From: Symsagittifera roscoffensis
Taxonomy: Eukaryota; Xenacoelomorpha; Acoela; Convolutidae
Direction: 5' to 3'
DNA: 64,000 nucleotides
Assembly: GCF_963678635.1 (NCBI RefSeq)
Contig: NC_087062.1
Coordinates: 55,813,970-55,877,969, forward strand
The stretch's first letter is position 1; the number at the start of each line of letters is the position of its first letter. The notes beneath the pieces are model-generated. The model searched no databases. It was not told where the DNA came from and saw only the letters and a list, made by a program, of their open reading frames with translations. This document shows positions 31,196-44,053 of the stretch, one piece after another. The position numbers were made by a program, and so were the translations under genes.

Positions 31196-34100
31196 ATGGA
31201 CTTAACGTACGCCTGCGGACAACTGCCGCTCAGCCTGGATACTAGAGTACAATGTAACTTTTCGTTAATTTGGGGAAAATCGACAGGGTTAATTTGGGTT
31301 AATTTGGGAAAAAAGTTTTTACGGTCTAGCCACAATGCAAGCAGAATTCCAGAGAGTTATGGATTCCATTTTTTCAGAATTTCTACATGCACATGCGTTC
31401 ATTGATAATATATTTTTTTAAAAGATCGGAAATTAAACACATATCGGCGGTCGAGAAAAAAACTGAAAAAGCTAGACAAACTGAATATGGCACAAAATTT
31501 GACAATGTGCAAGTTTGCGCAACAAGAGTTCGAACGGTTCGGGCATAAAATAACCTAGAAAAGAGTAACCCATTTAATTCGGAAAACAGTACCAAGCAAA
31601 AAACTCAAACCTCCGCGCACACTATCGCAGCTTAAATCGTTAATGGGATCGATTCACAAGTTGCATAAAAATATGCCTGCGCTGGCCGAATCATCGGCAC
31701 CATTACGCCCGTTACTCAGCCGCGAAAAGGATTATATGGGGACACCGGAGTGTCAGGCGGCTTTCGATAACTTGAAAAACCAAAAATTGTGGAACTAAAA
31801 CATTTTGACGTGCACAAGGATTTTAGGATGGTGTGAGGCGCAAGTCATAACGGATTAGGAGCCGTTCTGGAACAATTCGTTTCGGAAGGAGGGGCGGTCA
31901 ATCTCATTTGCATCGCGTTATCTGAATGACGACAAAAAATACATTCATCAATCCCAAAAATCAAACAGCTTAGCTAAGCCGGTTTCAAATTACGAAAGAA
32001 TGTGCACCGTGCAAAAACAAATTCCATTCGTAAAGCGCTCGATCCTGCAAAATCTAATTTATCCGGAGGACCAAAAATTCAGTATTTCTATTCCGCGAAT
32101 GAGCCAATTTCAGCCAATAGAAACGTAATACGCAAATTTTGGCAAGCAAAACAACCGCTAAGGGGCAATTTAGCATGCGGCAAACATTCAACTAATCAGA
32201 ATGGACAGCAATTTTCATAGGCCCAAGGGGTCACGCGCCGAAAACTCAAAAATAGTGGTGCAATTATTAACTTAAAGGAGCAAGTTATATCAAGAAAAAT
32301 CAGAGACACTGGAGAAGACATTTAGGAAACTTGTGAAGGTTTTGGAGAGACGTCCGAGTTGACACAAGAGTGACAGCGGAGACGTCCAAGTGGAGGAGCT
32401 GAATGGAGAAACCCAACTGCCGGCTATTGAAACAGAAACGAAGAGCACACAAACAAACCCAGTGTTATCCGTTTCTTCGGGGTTCAAGGACAAAATTTAT
32501 CCTCCGGCCGGTGGATCTAAAAATTGCATCATGTCCATAGTCCCTCACAATTGTTAGATAATTTAGAAAAACACAGCTTTTCCGGAACTGTTCATCCTCA
32601 GATTCATCGAATCATAATACGCCTCAGACCCGCAATTACAAGCAATATACAAGATGGTGAAAAAAAGACCCGGAAATACAACAACAAGTGCATGAAATGA
32701 ACCGCTACTACTCGCAATTTGTTATCAATTTCCATGTACGCGATATTAACCTGTGGAAGAACAAGAAGCAAGTCAATCTCAATACCCTATATAAAGCCAT
32801 AAACAACAGACTGCATTAATAGCACAAAAGAAAATCAAATGTGTTCACGGCGGCAAAATATAATTGGTCTCCCAATTTTCACGGAATGCACTGCGGCGGG
32901 AAAGAACCTCAAACATATGTGTAGCAAGTTAGATCTAAGTAACATTCCGGAACCAAGAAAGCCTAATGACTTGTTGCAATTAGATTTCTGGGGCCTCTTA
33001 GTTATTCAAAAGAATCGTAAAAGAACGTGTTGATAGCTGTCAACCGATTCTCGCATTGGACATCGGCAAAAAACTGCGGAACAAAACGCTCGAATAAAAC
33101 TCTTAAGTTCATTAAGCCATATATATAAAGAATCACGGGGTGCCGAGGAAAGTTCACGTAGATCAAGAAATTAACTTCATGTCGAAAGACTTAAAAGCTT
33201 TTTGTAACAGCGAAGGGACAGAAATACTACAATCTCCTGTAAACGAAAATCGAGCGACGAGTTTTGTCGAATGATCAATCGGCAAAATGAAAAACTCAGC
33301 TCTAATCTTTGCGCGCAACGAGAAGCCTGAACTCTTGGAGAAAAAGCGCTACGATTTTCAAACAACACTTATGATCACTCCGTTGGAAGCCCACAATGGT
33401 CGGGAGGCAAACACTGTGCCAAGGGACTTAACGAAAAGACCATCGCTAAAAAACATAGACTGCTCAAACCTACTTGAATCTTAACCTGCCTTTTTAGATG
33501 AGCGAGATCCAGTGGCACGAAAAATGCCAAACCCAGTCAGGTGACCGAACGCGAAATCAACCAATCCAACTAACGGACTACCAGGCAATGAATCATGGTT
33601 ATGAACCATCGGGTAGGATGACAGCGGAACCGAGCATAACTGTGGTTTTTCAACGGACGGGCTATCGAAATCTTAAGAGGTATAAACTCTTCAAAACTAA
33701 AATTGTTACGGAAAGCGTGCTTACAATAAAGATGGGTAATGAGAGTCTTCTTAGGAAGTCTGGATTAGCCATCAGAAAACCGATTACACCGAAGAAACGG
33801 TCCTCTAGCGGTTTACCCAAGCCACTGACTACGCATGAGTTACCTAGAAAATTAGCAGCCAAAGGCACTTTATCAACCAGCCTCCCACCACGCAATGGTG
33901 ACGAAAATGAATCTGATTCTGACTAAGACGACAATCAGCCACTGGCATCAGAACAGATCGCGGACAAAAATCCAACGGCGGCATTAACATTGGGTCAACC
34001 GGCCACATTCGAGGCAAGCGATCGACCGACGGCATCAAAGATGACAAAGAAACGGGAAATGCGGCGAGAAAAACGCGACCGGGAAGGAACGAAAGCGAGC

Positions 34101-34500
34101 GCTGGACGACTTATTCGACGACCCGAATGCATCCTCGGCACCAACAACGAATGCGCCCTCGGCGAAAGCCGAAAGTATCCAGCCAGGGGACGAAAAGAGG
34201 AACCGGGAAAAGAAGCAGCGCCTTGTCTCATTCTCGCGCCAAGACTCGAACAGTAGTATAGACGATACGGCCACGCGCAGGATTGGAAGGAAAAGAACAG
34301 CGGTAACTAAAATGGGAGCAGTGATGATTGATCACATATCTAAAGGAGGGGACAAAAAGTAAAAACTCAATTCTTGAAAAAGTCCAGGATGAGGGCTGAT
34401 TGGATCAATCAAAAACTCAATAACTCAAGTTGCACATTAAACCAACAACTTTTTGAGTACATTTCGTTATATCTGTCCATTCATACAATTTCATTTCATA

Positions 34501-35205
34501 AAAAGGGGAGTGTCATAGTGATTAAACTGGTTCATTTATTTCATTCAGTTATGTTAACTAAGTTATCTGTCAAGCAATTTCATCCTAGGCTGGTGCTGGA
34601 TACAATTGTCAGGTAGCAATCTTCGGAGCGTTTGCCACCTTTGGTTGACCTCTAACTTAGTATTTGTGATGATAATCCAGTTGTTTATTAATATTGGAAA
34701 TTAACAATACAGATCGGTTCCAAATCAAATCTAGACAATGCTTAAGGACAGCACGCATGGTGTCACTAGAAAAAATCAGCTAAGAAATCAGCGTAAAAAG
34801 AATTCTTAAAAAATTTTCCACTTAATACAAAGTAGATAGTGGATATCTAGTGATTAAAATTTGAGCGCTTACTACATCCAATAATAGGGCAAGTACCAAT
34901 TACTCAAAACATGAAGTTGAAGGGTAATTTGAATTTGTGTATTTATATACATATTTTATTTTTGAGGCACCAGAATAAAATTTTACCTCTGTTTGAGACA
35001 AGTTTTAAATTGAGCTTCCTTCAATCGCAATTTGACCGATAGTATCAAAAAAAACATTGGGAAAAACTTTTCAAAGCAGTTATTCAAAAAGACTTAGAGC
35101 GACTCTTCAGAATGGTTAATTCAAGCATAGAATTGTCTTTTGTTTTGCTTTTAATATCAATTGTAGTTTTTTCCTGGCTTTCTTTAGTCTAACCCTTACC
35201 ACAAA
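34501..35205 (+). repeat. Polypurine tract and LTR-like 3' end (copy B)
   Basis: The equivalent of 29437-30145, with the TG start at 34511. A few scattered substitutions and short indels separate the two. Confidence 0.5.
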
Positions 35206-37540
35206 AAAAATGTTTAATTGGTTGAAACTATTTTTTACGACGCCACAGATCCACATTTTGCACTGAACTCTTATTTCCGAAAATCTTTAAAATAATGCAA
35301 AACACAATAAATTTAACAGTTTGTCAGTTTCAACGACAAATCACGGAACCCAGAGACAGACTGCAGAATTCAGAGGCTAAACTACAAGTTTTGGGGAGAA
35401 AACTGCGGATGTCATTGACAAATTGTGAAACTCGGCGACGTTTCTTGGAATTCAATTTAACGGCAAAAAACGCGTTTTTCTGCCAATTGCTTCGACATTG
35501 AATAACATGTCGGCACTTTGTACAGGTGTGTTTGGTTATTGTTGTCGAAACAATGAGGAACGTATAGTTTCGGGGTGGTTCTAAATATTCGGAACAGTTA
35601 TACTTTGAAAGTTTATCGGTCGTGTGGGTCGGCGACCGGCCTATTAGCATGTGTGTCGATTAGCATTCCATGTAAAAGAGTGGAATTGAAGATTCGCTAT
35701 TTCACGTTTTGTTTACTCAGTTTTGCGATTTTGAACAGCGTGCAATGAGCCAAATTTTCAATCAGGCGAGCAGGAAGTTTAAACTTTATAACAAATGAAA
35801 TGTTTTTCGAAATGATTTAAAATTTTAGACTGAATTGTTTTTCGTCCGGAAGAAGACCCAGTTAAAACAATTAACACACGCTAGTAGGCACACATTCTAA
35901 TCGCTACGCCCCCGTGTGGATCGATCAGGGATTTGACGAGTGTGCTTGCCAATAGCCTAAATGCGTTTGAACTGCTCAACTGAAAACTATTAATGTCCAT
36001 ACGCTTACAAATTGTCCCGCACTCACAAATTGTCCCGCTCCCAATTGAATTGACGTAAATTAATCGGTAGAATTTCATTTATGATATTTGCAGTCCAAAA
36101 TTTATAGTTTATCAACAAAATATACATGAAATATTTGAGACCTGTTGGCAGTCGGAACATTCAAAGCGTCGCCCTGATACGAGCAGTCTTGTTGATTCGA
36201 TGGACAATTGCAAGCACTGTAAGCATTTATAGAGGATATCAGGCGAGTTGGCTCAAATTTATGCTTAGTTACATAACAGAGCTTGGCATCGTTAAGTCAA
36301 AATATTCTTTTAATAATCGGAGAATTAACTTTTTTCCTAATCTTTTAAACCAGCGCGCGTCAATTCTTCTGAAACAAAATTTTCAGAAGACAATGTTAGC
36401 CTCTTTGAAGTTTATGAGCTCATGGTGTAACGAACGAATCGTTTATCTATTAACCGATACCGATCATTTGTGAAATATTAGGATTGTGTTAAAAAGAAGA
36501 TGGTTTATAATGCCTTAGCTGTCACACAGGATGCAAATAGTTATCATACTATTCATTTTTTTATTAAATAAGGAGGAGTTGCTCTAAACTTGAGAGTGAG
36601 ACGTTGTCAGTCGAGCTGTGAAAAAATTTTAAATAAAAACTTCTTTTTAATCATTTAATATTATTCAGATCCAATTAACTTTTATCTCCTCTGACAAAAG
36701 TGATCTTAGTTTGATTCACAAACCCAAAAATCAAACAAAATATATCCCTCTTTTTGAGAAATCATTATGAGAAGTTCAGGACGTAATTAATGCAAAGCGG
36801 AAATTCTGACCTAAATTTGATAGTGCAGTACTTTGATACAACCAATAATCTAGCTGAGTGATGACCCATTAAGATTCTAAAAAATAGCCTCTTTTTTTAT
36901 AATTATACAGTCAATTTCATCGTGTCCTGCCAAAAATGGTTACGTCGCTGAAATCTACCACCTTCAATTTAATTATGAAAAAAAGACACTTTTAACAGCC
37001 TTTTTTCATTTTACATCAGTCGGTGATTGGACGATTTTTTTTCAATTATTTATTTTGAAAACGGATCGACTTAGAGATTATTTTGAGATGACTGCAATCA
37101 CAAGCAGTTGAACTAATAGTTAATCAATGAGCTAAAATTCTAGTAAGTATTCCTGGGTCAAATTAAATTTTCTTGTCAAAGCCTGTATTGTCATCTTTTC
37201 CCATTACAATCGAGGGTTTTTCTGATCCAACCAGGTATGAATTTCTCTTCAACTACTATTAAATGATTTAAATTTGACATAAAAATCAAATTATGATCAG
37301 CTCGTCTATTTTTCTGATTGAAAATAAGCGTTTGCTAATATTCACACACATTTCACTTCTGGACTGTTTTCTTGTCTGATCTGCCACCAATCTATCCGGC
37401 TCATCTGCCCCCTCTGGGCTTATTTTTTGGCTGTAAAAACGCAAAAGTCAGTGGGGTGAAACTGGTTGCAAACTACCTACGAGACTGCTCGTATCGGGGT
37501 AAACCATCGAATATTCCAGTTTTTCGTTTAAGGTCCCAGG
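35206..37540. other. AT-rich gene-free stretch with one hairpin-repeat terminus
   Basis: No ORF here has a recognisable product. The only structured piece is the hairpin-family module at 36147-36192, preceded by about 200 bp (from about 36000) that is similar to 39270-39450. An inverted hairpin module lies at 37484-37517. Confidence 0.5.
36000..36192 (+). repeat. Hairpin-ended repeat family, 3' part
   Basis: The terminal module GCAGTCGGAACATTCAA...GCCCTGATACGAGCAGTC is shared with 38170, 39451, 40431, 43563 and, inverted, 37484 and 51648. The upstream 150 bp resembles 39290-39450. The hairpin stem is partly worn here. Confidence 0.6.
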
Positions 37541-37690
37541 CAGGGGCGAACCTAGGATTTTCTAGAGGTGGGGTTTTCGACGTTTTTTCGACCAAAAACT
37601 TCCCAGCTTTCCTACATCACTTATAAAGACCTACCGAAAATGACACTTTTTCATGACACTGGGGCAAGTTTTTCAAAAAGACTGAAAGGG
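37541..37690. repeat. hAT-type MITE terminus
   Basis: CAGGGGCGAACCTAGGATTT at 37541 matches the terminal inverted repeat of the complete MITE at 58606 (CAGGGGCGGATCTAAGATTT), followed by a similar TTTTCTAGAGG. The homologous interior is short, so this is a truncated or nested copy. Confidence 0.6.
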
Positions 37691-37770
37691 CTCCAATTTG
37701 ATATATCACGCACTCTTTTCCGATGATTTTTTCGTTATCTTATTTTGCGTTGAAAAAAATAACTAAAATA
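37677..37770 (+). repeat. Dispersed repeat with GATATATCA core, copy 1
   Basis: About 90 bp beginning GACTGAAAGGGCT with a TTTGATATATCACGC core and a TTTTGCGTTGAAAAA end. It is repeated at 41035-41125 and, inverted, at the window end (63915-64000). Confidence 0.6.
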
Positions 37771-38169
37771 CACCCAAATTTCAGTTATTGGAATATTGTT
37801 TGACTGAATGCGCGTGTTGAATGTTCCGAATTTTGGAAAAAAATACAAAAAATTTGTAGTCGTGGTTGTTTTTCCGCAGATAAATTTCAAATTTTTAACT
37901 GGTCATGTGACGGTAAATTTTATGTATCAGCTGAAATGTATTGTTGTCCTGAGGTCAATACTAAAATTATTTTTCACCTATGATCAATTTTCATAAAATT
38001 ATGAGGATTAAAAGATTGCAAATTTAGCCAATTTGGGAAAATTAACGCGCGAAGTACTTTGAGCTATTAACGCGTATGCGGAAATTTAATCCGATTTAAT
38101 TAGCGTAAGGATAATTTTTGCAAAAAAAACACCAAAAAAACTGCGAACACTGCTCCATAGACCTTAAAA

Positions 38170-38214
38170 GGCAGTCAGAACATTCAAGGCTTTGCCCTGA
38201 TCCAAGCACTCTTG
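38170..38214 (+). repeat. Hairpin-family terminus
   Basis: Carries GGCAGTCAGAACATTCAAGG, TTTGCCCTGA and a CACTCTTGTT end. The preceding ACTGCTCCATAGACCTTA is shared with 40411-40428, so the conserved part is longer than the hairpin. Confidence 0.65.
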
Positions 38215-38439
38215 TTTAATTTGATCTCAATTACAAATATAAGCCAGTTAAAAACGGGTGTGAGAAACATAATTGCACGGGTCTGAGAAACAACTCATAA
38301 TTAATGCCAATTGGGAATTGGGAAAAAAACATCATGTTTTATGCAGCATTTTGATTTTGAGTCTCAATCCTTTTCTTAGAAGATCAGCCTACTGTCTGTC
38401 CAAATTTTTTACGACCTCCATTTTTTGATAATTCACAAC

Positions 38440-38727
38440 GCTAAAAACTTTCATAGGTGCCAATGAATATCAAAATTGAGGGGGATTGCTCTCCAAAAAA
38501 ACGTGACTCTCGGGTCGTAAGCTTACCAAAAGTTTACGAAAGTCCCACGAAATGGTTTTAAAGCCTGTTTTTTTTCAAATAAGCTCAACAAAACAGGGTT
38601 TGTTATAATATTTCGCAAAAAGCGATTTAAAATACTTTGGTCGACCTAGAAAAAAGGTCGACAAGGTTTCATAATTTTTTTGCAACTCCATCTTTTACCC
38701 CTGGAGAAAAATTTAGATCCGCCCATG
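38440..38727. repeat. hAT-type MITE family, partial copy
   Basis: Shows in order AGGTGCCAATGAATATCAAAA, GAGGGGGATTGCTCTCC, a GGTCGACCTAGAAAAAAGGT part and the terminus TTAGATCCGCCCATG. This is the same order as the copies at 50160-50447 and 57318-57607. Confidence 0.6.
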
Positions 38728-39004
38728 TATGAGGCTCGGTAAAAATAGAAATTTTAACATAATTGGAGGAATTGGAATTTGAATCTAATCGTCAAAGAAA
38801 CAACAACAAAATTTTTCTTAAAACTCGAAAGTCGAAATTACATCGCACACGTGCAAAACTATTAAGTCTTCCCCTAACAAAGGTGTTTGCTCTTTTTTTG
38901 AAAGCTTGTAATCGTTTTTTCTAATTTTTTTAAGTATCATGAAATTTCTATGAATGGTGGTCAAAGCGGTCTGTGCAATTTTCACACTACTTGACCTATA
39001 TTAT

Positions 39005-39494
39005 TGCTCCGACTTTCAAAGAAAACTGAAAATTTATGCTCGATGTGGTTTTTTTTATTCAGTCAAATTTCGCTGATAGAAATAATGGTTTTCGACCAAG
39101 TTTTTCTATACGCCCCTGAAAATATCAACTTTCTGAGCTCAAGTCTATAAAAGATATTTTACCTCCCATTGTTTTTTTGTAAAGTTCTGGGGGTTTGAAA
39201 ATTGCCAACTTAGCCATGTTCTGGACTAAATTATGCGCGTTTTGAAGATTTAATTCAGAGCGTAACGCTAATTATTTATACGTGACAAATTATCCCGCAC
39301 AACAAATCGTTCTAAAATGAATTGAAGCTAGCTAATCAGATCGGTCGTATTAATTGCATATGACTCAGCATTTCACGCTTTGAAATTATCTAAAATTTAT
39401 AGGTTTTCAAATTTTTCTTTTCCCAAAAACTATTCGATATGAATGAAGGGACAGTCGGACCATTCTAGGCTTTGCCGTGATATACGAGCAGTCT
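39005..39494 (+). mobile_element. Hairpin-ended non-autonomous element, copy 1
   Basis: Left end CTCCGACTTTCAAAGAAAAC with TGCTCGATGTGG, right end ACAGTCGGACCATTCTAGG to GCAGTC. About 490 bp, longer than the other copies, and its hairpin is worn. No coding capacity. Confidence 0.5.
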
Positions 39495-40151
39495 TTTTTC
39501 CACTCAATAGTTTTCTAGATCGATAAGGTAATTAGTTCTTGCTTTTAAACAGGGGCGGATTTAGATGTCAAACCCTCTTCATGGATTTGAAACTGAGCCA
39601 GTTTTTTTTATCTGGTAATCCGCCTGGTCCTTTTGAGAAAATCGTAAATCCCATGGCAATAGCTTTCACCTATTAATAACAGATTAAATTACAACAAAAC
39701 TGAGCACCACTTTTACTAATGACTTGTTATCATTTCGTCAATTCAACTGTTTGTCTACTCAATTGGTCCCAACATACCATGATCAAAATTACCTGCCTGA
39801 GAATTACAAGAGTACACCGATACTTTTTGCAAGAGAAAGCGGTAATTAGTTTTTCTAGGTTTTCGTGATACAGAAAACCATTTATTTTGTCATGATCAAA
39901 GGGTACAGCTGGTGTGTCAACGTTCATACCAAATTTTTATTTGATAAGACCGTGGGGACCGATAACTACATGTAAGTGCAGTGACATTCTAAATATTTTA
40001 TTCGTAATTGAAATTTTGTCGAGGGTTTTTCTGTAAATTTGTTACAATTTGAAGGTTAAACAATCAATGGCGACAATCCAGGTACTATACTCAAGCATTA
40101 TTTGAGACTTTTTTGGATTTTTTGACAGATGTTGTTGACTTTTGACTTTTT

Positions 40152-40476
40152 GTTCCGACTTTCGATACGAAAGTAACGGAATATTTGTGCTCGGGGTGGG
40201 TTTTTTTTTCTTCAGACAAATTTCGACTTTTTAACTAGCCATTTTTGACGGATTTTTTTTTATATCGTTCCATAATTGATTTGTTACAATGAGCGAAATC
40301 TATCCTTTTGTACTTTATGTGGCGTGTGGGGGGATGATTTTCAAAAAAAATTTTCAAATTAAAGAAAATTTTTTTTTCATTTTATTAAATTTATATTTTA
40401 AATGTTATTACTGCTCCATAACCCTTACTAGGCAGTCGGAACATTCAGGGCTTCGCCCTGATACGAGCAGTTTTGT
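40152..40476 (+). mobile_element. Hairpin-ended non-autonomous element, copy 2
   Basis: Left end TTCCGACTTTCGATACGAAA with TGTGCTCGGGGTGGG, right end GGCAGTCGGAACATTCAGGG. The 3' stem CAGGGC/GCCCTG closes a three-base loop, followed by ATACGAGCAGTTTTG. About 325 bp. The hairpin near one end recalls Helitrons, but there is no CTRR end, so the class is unproven. Confidence 0.6.
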
Positions 40477-40615
40477 TATTTTTATTTTTTATTTGGCTTA
40501 GAAAAGTACTTTGAGTTTTAGACAACCATAACTTAACCATATTGAAACATATCCCATTGACTTATGTGATTTATGATTTTTAGCGAAAAAAAAGAACAAA
40601 CTATGGCAAACTAAA

Positions 40616-40750
40616 ACAAGGATAGCCGGTTACTGTGCAAGTAGCACAGAATGTTCCGACCATAGCCTTTAAAAAAATTATAAGATAAATTTTTTTTTCA
40701 AATTAGTTTTTCTGCGTGGGGTGATAAAAAAGTTTGATGTAGAACTGTAA
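40616..40750 (-). repeat. Variant hairpin-family terminus, copy 1
   Basis: GGATAGCCGGTTACTGTGC then AAGTAGCACAGAATGTTCC. The stem CTGTGC/GCACAG differs in sequence from the CAGGGC/GCCCTG of the main family but sits in the same place beside GAATGTTCCGAC. Repeated at 55753-55890. Confidence 0.6.
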
Positions 40751-41034
40751 TCTAAGCATATTTGACATTCATAGTAAAACAGGCAAAACGGACACAAACA
40801 TTTTTTTTAGAAAATTGACTAGAAAAACAACAATGAAAAATCAAAACTTCAAAAACTAGTTTTACTTGGTTAAAGTTAAGTTTTTTATGACTTAAGTTTT
40901 AAATTTCTCCTAATTCAGTTGTTGTAAGCCTGCTCCCTTGCTGCATTCGCTCGAAATACGACAAAAAAAAAATTAAAACCGGTTTTTCTCAACACTGGAA
41001 AAAAATTTTCAAAATTTTTAAATGTCGTTCGAAC

Positions 41035-41125
41035 CACGACTAAAAGGGCTTTAATATGATATATCACTCAACCCAGTCCAATGATTATTTGTGGTAGCTG
41101 GTTTTGCGTGAAAAAAAAACTAAAA
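41035..41125 (+). repeat. Dispersed repeat with GATATATCA core, copy 2
   Basis: GACTAAAAGGGCTTTAATATG, then ATATCACTCAACCCAGTCCA and TTTTGCGTGAAAAAA. This is the closest match to the inverted copy at 63915-64000. Confidence 0.65.
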
Positions 41126-42307
41126 CATACTACAACCGAATACAAAGAGCCTCCCCCTTTTAATGGTCGGAACAAAAAGTACATCTTACTTGATTTGTTA
41201 TTTCAAGTTTAAACCGTTTTCAATTCTTACGTTTTTTTTTAATTCAAGGCAAGTTTTACAGTTGGGAAAGAACTATGACTTGTTGTTTTTGCGACGCTAT
41301 CGACAAAATTTTTTAAATGGCTTGATTTTATGTAAAAAGTTATACAATCAAACGAAAAAATGAAAAGTTTTTGCTCCATTTGTTTTTTGAATATTGTCAA
41401 AATTCTGTAGAAAAGTACCTGAAAAACTATAATAGTAGACTTCCACAAAGTTCTGCAAAAAACGACCCCACATAAGATCTTTTGAAGCAAATAAACTGTC
41501 TTTTTTGGGTTTTAAGTATTTTTGCAAAATGATTTTGTTTCACTTCGAGACTATATCATATCAACTCTTAATGCTTTTCTAATATCCATCCTAAGACAAC
41601 ATTCAAAAAATGAGAAAGAGTTGTTTTGTCGCATATGTCTTGAGTGTTTTGGTTCACCAAAGAAATTTTGCGACATTATTTTCAATGTTTAACAGAGGCT
41701 TTATTAATTTTGATCCGCATTTAAATGATCATTCAAGAAATCTGAAAATCTGTTTTGTTTGCTTTTTTGCAACAAAAAAAATAGATTCGAGGTCAGATTC
41801 AAATTGCAGGTAGTTTTTAAGCAACTTTACGCAAACAAAAATGATTTTTAACTGTTTATAGAATTTAAAGAAAGTCATTTGAACAAGAAACACAGCATGA
41901 TTGCTCATATCAGAATCAAAGTGAAGTCAGTCCTGAAAATTCCAACTGCTCTATGAAATAATTGCTGAATTAATTTGCAGAAATATTTAAAAAACAAACT
42001 GACTCACCAGTGCCACGTAAAAATGATAAGTAGGCGTTTACTGAAGCAATGTTTAGATCTTTTAACTTGATAAAATGCTTTGTGCTTGTAAGCAGTTTTG
42101 CAGCCGGATTAATCGCTGTCGATTATACGCGTTAAACTGTTCGCGCAATTAAAGTATACCAAATTTGCCAAACTCTAAAATTCCAAATGAAATTGCAACA
42201 AATTGCCTGAGGTGTAGAAAAAAACTTTTCGAAAAAATGAGAACAAAAATGTCTAATACTTTTTAGTAAGAACACTCATACTCATAAAAATATACAGCAT
42301 TCAATTT

Positions 42308-42624
42308 ATCACGTCTTTCTTCGAAAATTGGAAATCGGAATTAAAATTTAGAAAATTTGGTAGATTAATTTGCAGAATGATCTGCTTGATACTTTTTGTG
42401 CAGCTCATTAGTACTTTTTAAAAACACTTTTTTGGGCTTTTTTCAGGGTGAGGGGATTCTTACAGTATCATAGCAGAAGTTGGGTAAAAAATATGGTTCT
42501 GCGCTCCAGTTATTTCTGTTCAGATTGTCGAAACCATGGTTCAGATCAATTTTGTTTGTTTCTTGGAACTCTGCTTGATCAGAATATTTTTTGAAATTTC
42601 TGGCGCAATTATTAGTTTCCAGAT
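42308..42624. repeat. 317-bp tandem duplication, unit 1
   Basis: Begins ATCACGTCTTTCTTCGAAAA and ends TTAGTTTCCAGAT. The same sequence follows immediately with a few percent substitutions and small indels in T-runs. Confidence 0.9.
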
Positions 42625-42941
42625 ATCACGTCTTTCTTCGAAAATTGGAAATCGGAATTAAAATTTAGAAAATTTGGTAGATTAATTTGCAGAATGATCT
42701 GCTTGATACTTTTTGTGCAGCTCATTGGTACTTTTTTTAAAAAACTTTTTTGGTTTTTTTCAGGGTGAGAGGATTCTTACAGTATCATAGCAGAATTTGG
42801 GGAAAAAATATGATTCTGCGCTCCAGATATTTCTGTTCAGATTGTAGAAACCATGGTTCAGATCAATTTTGTTTGTTTCCTGAAACTCTGTTTGATCAGA
42901 GTATTTTTGAAATTTCGGGCGCAGTTATTAGTTTCTAGATG
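42625..42941. repeat. 317-bp tandem duplication, unit 2
   Basis: The second unit, directly adjacent and ending TTAGTTTCTAGATGTCA. A 62-aa plus-strand ORF across it is not matched by an open frame in unit 1, so it is not a gene. Confidence 0.9.
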
Positions 42942-43294
42942 TCACAAGAGAGTGTTTGGGAAAGAGTAAGTTCGCATTTCAATGCGACTGATCTGTTAAA
43001 AAAGTATGATCCATTAGATTACAGCTGCACAAATTTCAACATTTGTTATAAATGGTACAATTTTCATGCACAATTCTACATAATTTTTGAAATTTTAAGA
43101 ATTTTAGTATTCAATTGTATGACAAGCATTTTTTTTTCTAGATTTTGCTCCATGGAATAATCTGTATACGATCATTTTTGCCTACATAAAAGTTTTTAGA
43201 GTTTCAATTTTTTTCTGGTTTGCTGCATTGCTTGATGTTTAACAAAAAAATTGTGCAAAAACAAAGCGAACTTAGAATGACTTTTTTTGTTTTT

Positions 43295-43602
43295 GGTCCG
43301 ACTTATATAGAAAGTGATTATGGTATGTGCTCGGGGTGTTTTATCTATTCAGACCTTTTTAACAAAAATCTGGCCTCTCGAAAGATCAATCTCTTATGAC
43401 AACAGGCGTGAACATGTAGAAGATGCTTGTTTTTTATCACGCGCTACAAAATTGTTCCAAATTGAATTGAGACAGCTTATTGGTTTTATTAATTCCAGAC
43501 ACGACTCAAATTGCTACAATTAATTTCTGAAAAAATCCAAAATGTTTACCAAATAAAGGGTATTTGGACCATTCAGGGCTTTGCCATACTTGCAGTCTTG
43601 TT
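43295..43602 (+). mobile_element. Hairpin-ended non-autonomous element, copy 3
   Basis: Left end GGTCCGACTTATATAGAAAG with TGTGCTCGGGGTG, right end GGACCATTCAGGGCTTTGCC then TGCAGTCTTG. About 308 bp, non-coding. Confidence 0.6.
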
Positions 43603-43992
43603 TTTTTTCGATTTGTAGGGTGTAGTGTTGGCTTTTAAAAAAACTCATAAACTTTTCAAAAAAGAAAAAAAAAATGAAAAAAATGTCCCAGTTTTTTTTT
43701 AATTATCCTCCCACACGCAATTTAAAGTACGAAATGATATAAATTGCATAACGTGAAGTAATAAATAGACCAAACAGCATGCCTGTTCAATATGGAGCAA
43801 TTTCGAACACGGATTTTATCACCACTTACGCGTTAATAGCGCGTTAATTGTCCTAAATTTGCGGTCAATAATCCCCCAAAAATTTACAAAAAACAGTCTT
43901 GGGTAAAAAATCTTAAGAACTCAAACAACATCGTTTTTCGATAGCTGAAAAAATTGTCAAAAACGGCTAGTTAAAAAATCGAAATTTGTCTG

Positions 43993-44053
43993 GAGAAAAA
44001 ACCCACCCGAGCACAAATATTTCGTCACTTTCTTCGAAAGTCAGACCAAAATT
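43993..44053 (-). repeat. Hairpin-family left end, inverted fragment
   Basis: ACCCACCCGAGCACAAATAT then CACTTTCTTCGAAAGTCAGA is the reverse complement of the left end seen at 40152. No matching right end nearby. Confidence 0.55.

Larger units (their letters stand above)
30447..35205 (+). mobile_element. Old broken Ty3/Gypsy element, copy B
   Basis: This copy starts with the same gag sequence as copy A (30447-30805), then a second partial gag segment (31004-31195) after unrelated sequence. It rejoins copy A from 31482, which equals A 26396, and stays nearly identical to about 35205. It lacks copy A's zinc-knuckle and reverse-transcriptase start. The two copies share the same broken frames, so the segment was duplicated after decay. 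Heavily broken (over ten interruptions). Confidence 0.85.
38728..42307. other. AT-rich gene-free stretch with several dispersed repeats
   Basis: Short ORFs here have no recognisable product. Apart from the hairpin-family copies listed separately, there is a MITE-type terminus at 39550-39565 (CAGGGGCGGATTTAGATG) and a variant hairpin terminus at 40616-40680. Confidence 0.5.
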
